Source of the DNA: Liolophura sinensis
Lineage: Eukaryota; Mollusca; Polyplacophora; Chitonida; Chitonidae
Assembly: GCF_032854445.1 (NCBI RefSeq)
Contig: NC_088301.1
Span: 55,849,187 to 55,913,186, forward strand
Reading direction: 5' to 3'
DNA: 64,000 bases
Part shown: piece after piece, positions 25,304 to 37,600 of the stretch
How positions within the stretch are numbered: the first letter of the stretch is position 1
Layout of the letters: each line of letters begins with the position of its first letter
The notes under the pieces: model-generated
Databases searched by the model: none
Told to the model about the DNA's origin: nothing
Seen by the model: the letters and a program-made list of their open reading frames with translations, nothing else
Translations under genes and position numbers: made by a program

Positions 25304-28165
25304 TGATAATCGACCCGTTATCAGCCCACGAAGCTGGATTTCAGTCCTTTTCACTTCATTCAGCCCAACCTGACGTCCGTGCTTTAAATAATTTAAACAG
25401 CCTAATGGTGTCTGGCGTAGGCTCATCAACCCTTCAGTGTTCTTATCGACATAATTTACTTTTACACCTAGTAAATTGTTGTTGCTTGCCTTCTGACACC
25501 CGCTTCCACAGTGAGGTCCAGATCAATGTCCTGACGTGGGCAAGAAACTGGCTGGTTAAGATATACAAAGTTTTACGCAACATAAATGACGTTTAAAACA
25601 CGAAGTTGGCTGGATGCGTGCTTAGCATTTTCGGCGTTTACCTATGAATGGACCGCTATAATATTTTCCAACGTGGCGGTTATGGTTGTTCACATATGTT
25701 TCCGGCTTTACGCCTTTACCCCGTTTTCACAAACGAGATATAGTATCTCATGGTGGTGGAGGGCCATCATCCCATCGCCCGATTTTGAAAACGGGGAGAT
25801 ATCTGAACGGATGTTTTTCAACTGTCCATTCTAGAGTATTATGAATCGAATAATTCGTGATTGTTTTCTATAATGCCTATAATATTACAATATTGACAAA
25901 AGAATCGTGACTGAATTTGATTGTTTTAGGCTATGATTAAGAATTATTCACTTATAGTGTACCGGTAATAAACCGTATCATGTACGATAGCTGTGAATTT
26001 AAGGCGTGGGAGTAGGCATTAAATCGTAGTTCCCTTGGGTAAATTACTGAGCTTTGGCAAATTATTAACGAAATTTCGCATGTTTAGCGCGCAGATGTGA
26101 ACACCAAAATCCCTTGCATACTGTTAAAGACGTTTCCAAAAGCAAGACTACACAAATTTTCGTCCCGCCCGTGCCGTTGACCATTTGTTATTACCAAGGG
26201 CCAGACGGATTGATAAGCCCGGAGAATTCACCAAATTCCCAGAACAAAGACAGGGCATAGATCAGTGTAAAGGAACCTTGATGTGACTGACCTGGATTAA
26301 CTCGTTAAGGCGTTTTACTATGCGTCAAATCCTTTGATCTCTCTCCTTCCATGATTGGTGAATCTCAGTACTCTCCATCTTTGAAGAGCACCGGTACACA
26401 AAGTTTGACAATGGTCGTGTCACAAGATAGGGATAACTTAGACTTGGTGGCAAGGCATAGAGCCCACCACGTAGATGGAGACGTGAAGATCATGTATTTT
26501 GTAAATTAAGGTAATTAACACACATACACCCAATCAACAATGGAACATCATCCACATCTTATTGTGCTTTACATGTATGCAAAACCTGATAATACATGCG
26601 ATTTCATTTTGAGGTACCTCATTTAACCTTGATTCGAATGCACAAGATACGGAGCTGTGAATTTTGTAATTTACGGTAATTAATACGACCACCAGAGCAT
26701 CAACGTTTGCACACATCTGTTTATTGCGCTGTACAGGTATGGAATATCTGAACAGGCAATACTTTATAACATACCACCCCTAACATTTACGTAAACATTG
26801 CTTTCAGGGTTATTGGATGCCGACGCCGAGGCTCGGGTTATGACATAAGCTACGCCTGGTACTTTGTACTGACGATCTAAAAACGGGACATTTAACAAGG
26901 TTAGCGGACACACCCGAAAGACACTACATCCTCTCCACCAATTACACTGGCGGGAAGATAGTAATCATAAAACAAGCCATCAAGAGCTGTCCCATGCAAT
27001 GGTGGAAGGAAAGCATATAATTTTTATCAGGCTTTCCTTTGCTGATTCACATGTCCAGAACTATCTAATTACATCGATTCATTTATATACACAGATGAGC
27101 GCTTCATTTTTCCACGTTTTACTGTTACTTAAAATATTTCATGAGGATAACACAGAAAAAAAAACTACTTTATGAGAGGAAACCAGAAAAATAAACCCGG
27201 AAGACACGTCTCTATTCAAGATGAGTTGGGGTTGGCGAACTTACATCTGCTTTTACTTCATACGCAATAGAAATGTTGTATGATGTACTAAAAACTGTTA
27301 TGCATTTGTTACAATCTAAAATAGTTCGGATGCAGATTCACGTATCAAGGTCTATAAGGAAAACCATACAAAGGACTGGAGAAAAATGTTAGAAGAAACA
27401 TTCAAAAATCACAATGTTAGATCTTCCTTCTTTATTCTTTGACTCTACATATCATTCAACTCACATTCTCCAAAAGAAATATAAAACTATTCCAAACATT
27501 TGATAAGGAACACACAATACATCACAATACATCTGAAAGATTTTTACTGAAAATATAAGAAAAGTTTCCTTTATCCTAAACTCATAATACTATCGGACAT
27601 CACTCAGTCAGCCACTATTTTGCACACACATCTGGTTACTTTTGATATCAGCAGGTCACGGATGAGAAAAACAACCATCAATTATTTCACTACAAATCAC
27701 ACTACACTATCGATACTTCATGAACCGACCGTTCTGAACCAAACACCATGGGAAAAGGGTCTATATTTAGCAGTAGCATGTCGGAAGAGTTACTGCTGTC
27801 ACTGTGACCTGTACTTCACAGCCTTTCCACCTTAATTAGTCTTCCCATCTTAGCCTTCCACAGATTATAACACCTAACACCACAAGCATAGCTTTCGTTT
27901 GAAACAACATTCTTGGAGCAGCATTAAAGGCATGCAAGTTATCTCCATTAGATTTTGTAGCTGTTGTAACAAACTCCATTTAAACGGAGTTCATACCAGT
28001 GCATCTGCATATTTCACAGATGGTTTGAGTTTAGATTTTTGAAGATTCCATCTCAAGTGTCATCTCAGCAGGGCACCAAGACATCAAAGTTCAAAATAAT
28101 GTTAGGTCGAGTTCTTCTGATCACCATATTTTATCTAGCTGAATATATCCAACCATAAAAAAACA
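22900..28165. other. Region with no recognised gene
   Basis: Holds a TA microsatellite at 25242 and several short frames (23751-24002, 25586-25834, both plus) that match nothing known to me and have no clear splice borders. The last part is probably downstream flank of BAP1. Confidence 0.5.
25242..25301. repeat. (TA)n microsatellite
   Basis: About 30 TA units. Confidence 0.95.
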
Positions 28166-28169
28166 ATAC

Positions 28170-28175
28170 TTTATT
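28170..28175 (-). terminator. Possible BAP1 poly(A) signal
   Basis: AATAAA on the minus strand about 320 bases below the last BAP1 stop. The intervening sequence is AT-rich and non-coding. Other weaker candidates exist further down, so this is tentative. Confidence 0.3.
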
Positions 28176-28491
28176 AGACGAGGGAAAAAAAATCAGTTTT
28201 AAATGCCTGTATCAGTTTCATTGGAACATGTTCATAAAATTTAAGTCTTGATAGAACAACAAATGCAAATCTACAATCTACTTATTTTGAAATCACCATC
28301 CAAAAAGCAGACTTGTTAAGGCCTAGCATAATATTCTGATTCAGTCACTGCTTGCATGAATTCCATTCTATCTTTGATAATGAACAGTATAAGTTTATCA
28401 AATATTCTGAAAACAAAAATTCTGAGAAAAAGAAATACACATAATATATCACAAATAAATAGTTGCACTTTTGGAATAAAATTGCAAGCAA

Positions 28492-28691
28492 TCAACGTCT
28501 GCGTTTGGTTCTGGCTGGTCGTGGCCTTTGTGGTCGCTCACTCTTGTGAAGACGGCCCGGGGCTACTCCTTGTCGTCGCTTCACGAGCATGTGTTGTTCC
28601 ACAAGTCCTGACAGCTGCCCCTGCTCTGCAGCATGTACAGAAAAGTGCAGATAAACTGGTCATAGTTGTGGGTACGCCGACAGTCATCAAT
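28492..28691 (-). CDS. BAP1: BAP1 terminal exon with apparent 1-nt deletion
   Basis: Acceptor TTTTCAG precedes [17 protein letters not shown], the conserved BAP1 C-terminal domain. Reading then runs ...TFLYML and shifts: the expected [12 protein letters not shown]-like stretch is in another frame starting at 28629. That second frame stays open to TGA at 28492-28494 and encodes VKRRQGV...GRLHK... and a basic tail ending KRRR, matching the nuclear-localisation end of BAP1. Without the missing base the protein stops at 28581-28583. The full conserved tail argues for an assembly or sequencing error and not a pseudogene. Confidence 0.88.
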
Positions 28692-31600
28692 CTGAAAACA
28701 ACAGAATACAATATTTCTCAAACCTTCTTCAAAGTTTTTACCAAGTTGAATTGAATTTTTAGGGGAAAAAATGTGAAGAATGTAAGTTTTTCAGGGAAAA
28801 ATTTGAAAAATGTAAATTTTCAGAGAATATCATGGATGTAATTTTCAGAGAACAAACTATCCTTTGTTGAATAATGAACAGCTACAGAAAATGGAAAACT
28901 GAACCCCTTATTAAAGATACAGTGGATCAATGATTACATAATGAAATGCCATGGCAATTACTCAGTAATACAATTCATATCTATACTATCACACTAAACT
29001 TCAGTTTCTTTATTTCAGTGTTATGAAAATGATAATTTGATATTAAACTATAAGCATAATTACAACATGATTGCTCAGTGCTGAAAAAAAAATTATTTAA
29101 ATAAACATAATTTACATTTACATGTGTCTCTTACCTTGTACTTCTTCCTTTTCTCTACTTCATCTCGCAGGTTGTCATCACAGTTAGCGATTTCATTTTC
29201 AACATTTTTAAGCAATGCTAGCAGGTCCTGGAAACAGAAATGTCAAGGTGTCATGATGCAAATGAGTATTATCCTGACAGTATTAAAGGACCTGTATTAA
29301 ATTTTCTGTGATGCTGATCCCTTAGGAGCAATTCTCCAAGCTAACTCAATGGAATAACTAATTAATTATGTGGAAAAAAAACAGTGTCGCAAATAACAGA
29401 CATGTAGTTCCACACTGAAATAAGCAACCAAAGCAAAAACATGCTCGGTAACGTGTCAAGAAAAAAACCTTGGATTCAGTTCCCACGAGTTGATCCATGT
29501 AATTAAATCCTGAGAATCCACATAAAACTATTCATAATAAAACCCTGCCTGCTCTAACAGTTAATTTTGACAAATGTCTATTGTATTTTATTTCTAAACA
29601 ATATAAGATATATAAAAGGAAGAAAAATACACCCAGCTTATTGACAATAAAGATCATGATTAAGAGCAAGAAGAATACCCGCCTAATAATAATGAACATT
29701 GTCTTAGGATAGAAGTGCTCTTTGCCACTAACATATGAAGCTGTGCTAACCAAAACCACCCAGCTCTGCAGTTCTCCACAATAAGCCCCCGACTCCACAA
29801 ACACTGTACACAATATTGCCCCATACAGCTTTGGAAACACTTTGTTAAAAAGAGGTAAAATATAAAAACTAATATGACCGTATCACCTGGGAAAGTAGGT
29901 CAGGGGTCAATTGTATGATAAGGGATTATAATGCATCACAGGCATCATAATAGACAAGAGATACATGTACATAAGTTTACCAAATTTTATGAGGATAAAG
30001 AGTTGATTCACTAGATAATTTGAAGACATACGCACAAATGGACATAACGAAGACAATACCCTTTGATCAAAATTGAGGAAGAAGTAACAAAAAAGGTCTG
30101 AAACTGTGCATGATGTACTCTTTCCACGATCGATCCCATGCTACCTCGAAAGACACCTGGTTTATTGATACGAATGAAAAGGGATGTAATTTGTGTAAGC
30201 CAATGGATGCTCCATACGAGCAGAATATCTTGGCAAAAGAGCATAAATTTTCATCAGTCGAAGTGAAGGTGTGTCCTAACATATACATTAGTCGTTACTT
30301 AGAGAGAGGCAAAGTGTTAACTACCAAGTCTCATTTTCAATGAAATAAAAGCTACTTCAGCTACACCTGGCATCACAGATTTGTGAGTTCTTTCAGCAGA
30401 GATAATAGACGGAATACTACAACCCTCTGCATGAGGAGAGCATGCATGACAGTAATGGAGAATTTTGTTTCTCTCCTTGGTAACAATGGTAACTGTATAA
30501 TGGTCAATGCACTTTATACTCTGTGATCATCACGTTCAAGGTGCATTTCTAATCATTTGCATACACTTCTAGATGAATGCCATCTGATAAGCACACCCAA
30601 TGTTTTATGACAGTGTTTAAAGGACAACATACTTTCATCAAGCACCGAATACTAAACTAATTATCGAGTGGAAGCAGGTGTGACATTTATGGAAGGCGAA
30701 ATCTTGCTTTAGAGACAGATCTGCAAGTTATCAGATTCTCTCAGTTTCAAGAAAGTTCTCTCTGGTATATTGAATTACATGAACTGTATTTCTGGAAGCA
30801 GCTCACCTTTGGTTTAAAGCCATGTTGACTACTGAATTTTGTTTTTGAGCTGGTACTGGAGCAGGTACTTCCTGGCTCAGACTTTGCCCCTGGGCTGCCT
30901 TTTGGTTCATCTTTGATCGCTCTTACTTTGTCCTCATGACCAGGAAGGGAGAAATGCAGCTCCTTCGGCAAAGCCAGCTCTCCTTCTCCACTGCCGAGAG
31001 ACCTTGCGACCAAATCTGCAGACTGTCGTTCATTCAAGCGCTCAAGGTTAGGACTGTTCTGGCAAGATGGATAGCTGTTGGGTGAGCTAAAGCAGCTACC
31101 CACCTCAGAGGCAGTGTCCGTGTTTTCACTGCTAGGGCCAGAGGAGCCGCTAAACTTTGTCTCTATAGTCAATGGCTTTGTCACGTCTGTCAGGGACACA
31201 GTTTTAGGGATAACAATTCCACCACCATTCTCATCTGCCACGGAGATTTGAATTTTCAGTTTATTTTCTCTGACAGAGTGATAATGCTGATGTTGGTTTT
31301 GTGACTGGTGAATGTGGTCCTCTAATGGCTGGTGGGTGCCTGATGTGGACTGTCCTGTGCCAGCCATGTAGTCTCCATGGACATCAGTCTTATCCACATC
31401 TTGGCTCTCCTCACTACCTTGGCCATCCAGTCCGTTTGGGCTTTTGGCATAGTCATGACTGGCCAAAGCAGCTCGAATCTTAGCACCTGTTTCAATTTTA
31501 CTGTCCTCAGCATTTGATTGGTCGCCCTGTGGACCAATAATATGAGAGCTGTCAATGCCACTGGTTAGAGGTGCAGCTTTCTTTGTTAGTTGTTTGAGAG

Positions 31601-34600
31601 GTGGACTAAACTGACTCTTTCCCTCGGATATACCATGTGTGGTCACTTTCACCATCTAAGGAGAAATAGGAAGCATAGTCATGAGAGTCCCATTCCAAGG
31701 TTCATACTGTCATGATTACTCAGTAAAAACCACTATTCCAGATCAAGCAGCATGCCATGTGCAAGTTAACTACATGTAATACACAAATTTCATCCAGAAC
31801 AGCAAATTCACAAACAGAACAGCAAGTTTACAAACACACAATCACACTTCAAACTTTCCACATCATATTGCACCTCTCATGTCGTCACAAAAATATTTTA
31901 CCACAATTTAAACATTTTATCCTTACTCTTAAAGTTGTCATTAAAAGAGGAAGAAAAATAAGATCATTTATAGTATGATTTCAATGCAGGTATTCCTCAG
32001 ACATAAGCTTCCTATAAATTGCATGTTCTTGCATGTTCTAATGCTAGCTTGAATTACATGAAATAAACATATCACACAGTCTTCAAGTACTCACAACTTC
32101 CACTAAAAATGTATGAAAAACCATTTTCATGAGAGTGAATATGGGTGAAATATTTTCAATTGCAAAGAAATTGTTTGTTTGTAATGTTACACACCACTGT
32201 ATAATTTAAATATTTCCATTCAAAACAACAAGCAGAAAATGTCTTAAAGACTTTGCAAAAATGACCCTTCTTTCCAAGTCTGATGATTACAAAAAAAAGA
32301 GAATAATTTAAATTTATGAACTTGTGACAATTTTTGACCAGCCTTTTATTAAAACACTGCAAAAGCTTATTTGTCTAGTAAGAGTATGTCTTAACAAGTT
32401 TGGAAAACATATGGCTTTTTTATCATTTCTAAAATAAAAGGATCTACTTAAAATAATGAAAACACAGCAAACCATTTCAAACATACTTCTGACATAGTAA
32501 ATCTACAAACATGAATCACAACTCCAAATACAAAAACAGAATAGACAACTTCTATTAAAAGAAAAACTATGATACTCATTAACAAACACTAAAAATCATA
32601 AAGAATAACAAAATTTTGGACTACCAACATTCAATATGCTTTAACAAACCAGACATTTATTTTACCTTAGAATCCAGAAGCTGAAGTAAGTTGTCAAGAA
32701 AAAAATGATATAATACAACCCTTTAAACTTTCAATATCTATCAACATACTCTTTACTACCAGATCTACTGTTACACAGATATTGAGAACATATACTGAGA
32801 ATCCACCACTGAAGAACCTATGTTTGCAATGGGGTAAAATAGGTTCCTTTTGGCTCCACTGATTTGTGTTTAGGAATGTAAAGTCGAGTTGAATTGTGTA
32901 TCCTCCTTCAACAGCAGCAGTCTGTCACTAGTCTGCAAATACTGTTCACATACAGTGTAGATGTAGTTGAGATATTTTTCCTCGCAGAAATTTGACAGGC
33001 AAAAAATAGTGAGGTTCCAAGCTGAACCTCCCCCCCACCCACTGTTTTCAGTGCAAAACACACCGTGCAAAGCTCAAGTAACATAGAAAGCTAATGTGAA
33101 TACTCTTAAGTTATAATCTAGAATCCCAGAAAATTCAGGCAAAAATTCTAACAGTCAAGGTTGGCAGTACACAACACTAATTAATAAATAACTAACAAGT
33201 TTGGGAACAAAGCTAAAAGCAGCTAAAATGTTGGTATGTAACGAGATTATATGTGTTGAATAAAAATTTAAAGTGTGTGTCCATTCTTTTCCAATATAAG
33301 CAAGCAAGCAGTGTTCTAAATTCTTAAGTCCTACCTGCTGCAGAGCCTCCAAAACGATTTGTCTGTTAGTTTTCAGGGTAGTCAGCTTTTGTTCATAATG
33401 TTGGCGCCTGTCAGGCACCACTGCCATAAGGTTAAACCGAATATCATGGTAGGGTTCGCTACAAAACAAATGGCAAAACATTCACGATTGAGAAGACTTA
33501 TAGCTTTTATTCTGCTTTATTGGTGTATAAGTGAATTACGAATGTGGATTTTAAAAGTACGAACACTGTCAAATACAGAGACAATGTTGAACATCGCCGT
33601 GAAGATTTCTGGGAATATTCTGTCAGAATATACAGAGGTGAAAGTATTAATTGAAATTGGGTATATTAGTACAGTGTCAAGAGACTTAAACGTTCATATA
33701 TACAATGAAAATTATTTCATGAACACACAGACCTTTTCATATTCAAGAAAACGATTACATTTTTTAAACAATTATATTTTTCAACATTTTGTCTGATGTG
33801 AATTTTGTCTGAATTTTCTCACGATTCTGGTCATAAATTTTTAAGTGTCCATAGGTGCCCTAGGATGGGCAACCTGCTAGTACTGGTTTTGTGCCTATGA
33901 TAAGTGTCACCAACTTGAACATGCAAGATATATGTATAACCTTACCCCCCAGTAGCCATGCCCAATCGTTCAGAGATCACCTTGCGGAATTTCTCTGTCC
34001 AATCACCTTCATAGGGTCCTGAAAAATAACAGAAAATGACAACAAAAAAAAATTGGTTACAAAAACATGAAGCTGGGCTACTCAAAGCTACTCAGATAAT
34101 CACAATAGGATCCACCAATTTCAATTTATCCTGCCCAAATACAATGGGGAGCATTCTCTGGATGTACTCTTACATGATCAGAAAAAAAAGCCACAACAGT
34201 GTTGTGTAAAATGACACTAAGTTATACATGTAGTCTGTTTATTTTAATGTTTCGCCTTTATTCAACTATCTGTAAAATCAGTCCTCCTCGCTATGAAAAT
34301 TACTTTTCATTTAGTGACACCTAACACCACAAGCTGTATACAATGACCAATTGGATGTTCATATTATTGCAAAGAAAATGCAGTTAGAATGCTTTTCCTA
34401 ATTCATACTGTTAAATTTCACAGGTATAAGCTTGGTTTCGATACCAAGAACTCATTGTCTTGAGTGATGTCAGAATTATTCAAGAATAAGTGGCATGCAT
34501 GTCCATGTCGAGGGTAAACTACTAGAGACAAAAACTTTAGAGTGTTACTTAATTCCAAATCAAAAAAAAGATCAAAAATTTGCAAATGTTATTCGTGAAC

Positions 34601-37600
34601 TTCACTCCAAATATCATACAAGGACATCTAGCATTTTTTACCGCGATACATCCACATTAAAACAAGCCCAAAAAATATCTCACTTTGAAAAACAATACAA
34701 AATAGCAAAAACCAGATAAACACACTATGAGCCGACATGGGCCTAGATAATCTGCTGTGTGGCAAATGAAGAAAAAGCTAGTATAAATTTTGCATGAAGG
34801 CTTAGAGGAGCTTTAATTTTCTGTGAACTTCCAAAGTGTATCTTTAGTTAAATTTATTAAGGCAGGTGTTTTGAGTGGTACATCATGTCATATGGTAACA
34901 AATATTTACAAGTAAAACAAGGAGTGCTAAACAATACAGGTCTGCATAGGTGATCATTGTTCACACCTCACACCTTCCACGATCTCAAAGCAGGTTGTTT
35001 AAATACCTGTGGTCAATGTGCAGGTCATTATCCGGGGTGAAAATAACAGTTAATCACCTGCAGTGACCATGAACTGCTGAACACAGTTATTTTGATACTG
35101 GTAACTGATTGCAAAGAGAACTTACAATTAACTCTCCATTAGGTTGAAATTTCAGTACTACTGTAATTATTCAACCTTTTCACATGTTTGTTCTTTTCAC
35201 AAGGTGTTACTCATGCATATTCTGAAAGCATTGTTCTGTGCAGACTGATGAAATTATACTTTTTGTGAAAACTGGAAATTGGTCAACCCAAACAATTTAG
35301 TTTTGTCTTCAAAATCAAATTAAAATTAAAGCTGTTACCTTCCCTTCTGTAATACTGGTGGCCAAGCATAAAGGCCCAAATGAATGTCAAATAACGAAAC
35401 ACTATAAAAGTAATGCACTGAACTAATTTGCCATGATAGGAAAAAATTAGCTTTGGAAAACATCTGTTTACCAACAGATGCTCACACTCACAACAATGAA
35501 TAGCTTTATTCAACTGCCGAAGTACACAGACATTAGGAAATTCAACCTGCATGTACAAGTTGTAACAGTATTTACAAAAACGGGCAACATGGAGAAAAAG
35601 CTTGACAAAAATGGAAAATAATCAACTGGGTTTGAACACCACAATACCAGATATCACATACAATGAGTCTAGTGCTGAAAACCACCACAGTGTCTTGATC
35701 GAGTTAGGCCTAAGTGTTTACTGCTCCTGGTTAAGTATGTATATTTCAGGTTGCTTGATATATAGTGTGCAATCACCCCACTCTAGTGTCCCATCTGGTT
35801 TGCCTAGGCTCAGTTCAGGTTTAAGAATGGGCGAGGACAGAGAGCACATAGGTGCCAGGAAATGGTAGGAGATTATAAAGATATGAAATTTTGGTCTAAA
35901 TAGTTACATGTAAAACTAAGTTACTCTTCCTTACTGGCATGCAAGGTCTAGACCTGAATAGAAACCGGAAACCCCCATATTTCGCTTGAATTTGGCCTTG
36001 TAAGAGTAACTGGTATTGGGCTCCTCATGATTCAAGGTACATGTGTGGATAGACATTTTTCATGTATTTCGCCATGGCTTTGGATTCCTGATAGCACGGT
36101 GGTTTGGGGGAATGCTGTTGGGATTATTGAGAATTACCCATGATGCATTGCGAACAGGGCTGGCTTTACATGCAAATGTTGAAAATTATCCGTTGATAGC
36201 TGTGGAAAGAAGCGAGAGATGTTCATTTCTTGATTTGAGTGACAGGCGGCTGACCTATGGGGAAGGTTATCTGTAGCAAATGTATAGTAGCACAAAGTTA
36301 CTTCCACAGTCTATGTTAAATGCACAGGCTTACATTTCCATTTCTGAAGTAGGGTGGAGTCATTTAATTATTATTAGCGAGCAAATTATAAATTGTAGCT
36401 CAACTGCATTGGCATGCACCATAGACTACATGTCTTGGGTTACAATTTAGTGGAAGTCCTAGATTTGTAGCTTTTGTAGTTCTCGAGTTACAGGCCATTG
36501 AAATTACATGACCATATCTCAAAAAGTTACAAAGACAGGCAATATCTGAAGCAGATTCAGAATCAGCTTTCACCAAATTGAGTGAAAACATTATCAGATC
36601 TAGACACTTTTTATGACGTCATAAGTTCAACCAATGGCGAGCTTCCAAAGTTTTCAATGCATTTCCAAGATTTTCACAAACTTGTTCTAACTGGGATCAC
36701 TCTACAAGTAAATCAAATCTCAAAAGAATCTGTTGGTTGGTTCTTGAGAAGAAGATTTTTAAAGGTTTTGATTAAAAACCAAGAAGGCTGCCATGTCACG
36801 CAACCAAAGTTAACCAAAAACAGCCAAAATTTGCCTCATACCCTTGTTCCTAAAATCACCTAATTTTAACAACATCCAACAAACTTTTCTTTTACAGTGC
36901 CTAAAGCTTCCAAAAATATGGAAGAAAAATAATAAAAATCCAAACGATTTCAATAGGTGTCCCAGCCACAATAATATGCGTACACTGCACTGAAATTCGC
37001 TCTTTCGTATGTGAAAAGGGTGAGGAATAGGATAACACAGAAAAACATAAAAGTCTAAAAGTACAAATGTTCAACAGCTCTCCTATGTTGTCAGTTCCTT
37101 GATAAGCAAAAACGAAATTTATATAAAATGCTAAAAACATAATAACACTACAAAGTGTACATAGCCTTGATAACATGATGTTTCTCATATCCATGATACA
37201 CGCACATATATTGCATGTGTGGCATAACAGTGTTATAATCACCATGGTCAATTGGGTAAGGCTTGAGTCCATCCAACTCAAACAGGTGCCCGTTGATTGG
37301 CACATAGCTAACAAAATGGAACGCTTCCATGGTTCGAACAGCTGAAACACCCTGCTGTTTTTCTGGAAGTTGTCTTGGTTCAGGTCTGTAAAAAAACAAA
37401 GTTTCATATCTCACTTACAAACCTAGAATAAATATGATCAACAAGAAGTGCAAGGAAAGATTCTTGAAAAGGATAATACAGTGGAAAACTAGAACTTGCC
37501 ACATAATGTTAGAACGGTGTGAGTAACAGTATGTCTGTAATGTAACATCTCATCAATGCAACATCACATTATGTTCGTTTGTTCAATTTTGAACAGAGGC

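Noticed and set aside
25174-25596. 140-codon plus frame with IYIYIY run
   Set aside because: Much of it is translated (TA)n microsatellite; no known similarity and no splice borders.
30110-30343. 77-codon plus frame inside a BAP1 intron
   Set aside because: Opposite strand to BAP1, no similarity recognised, short enough to arise by chance.
36901-37407. 168-codon frame on the minus strand
   Set aside because: Off-frame overlap of BAP1 exon 7 and read into intron; the true exon is 37243-37385 in another frame.
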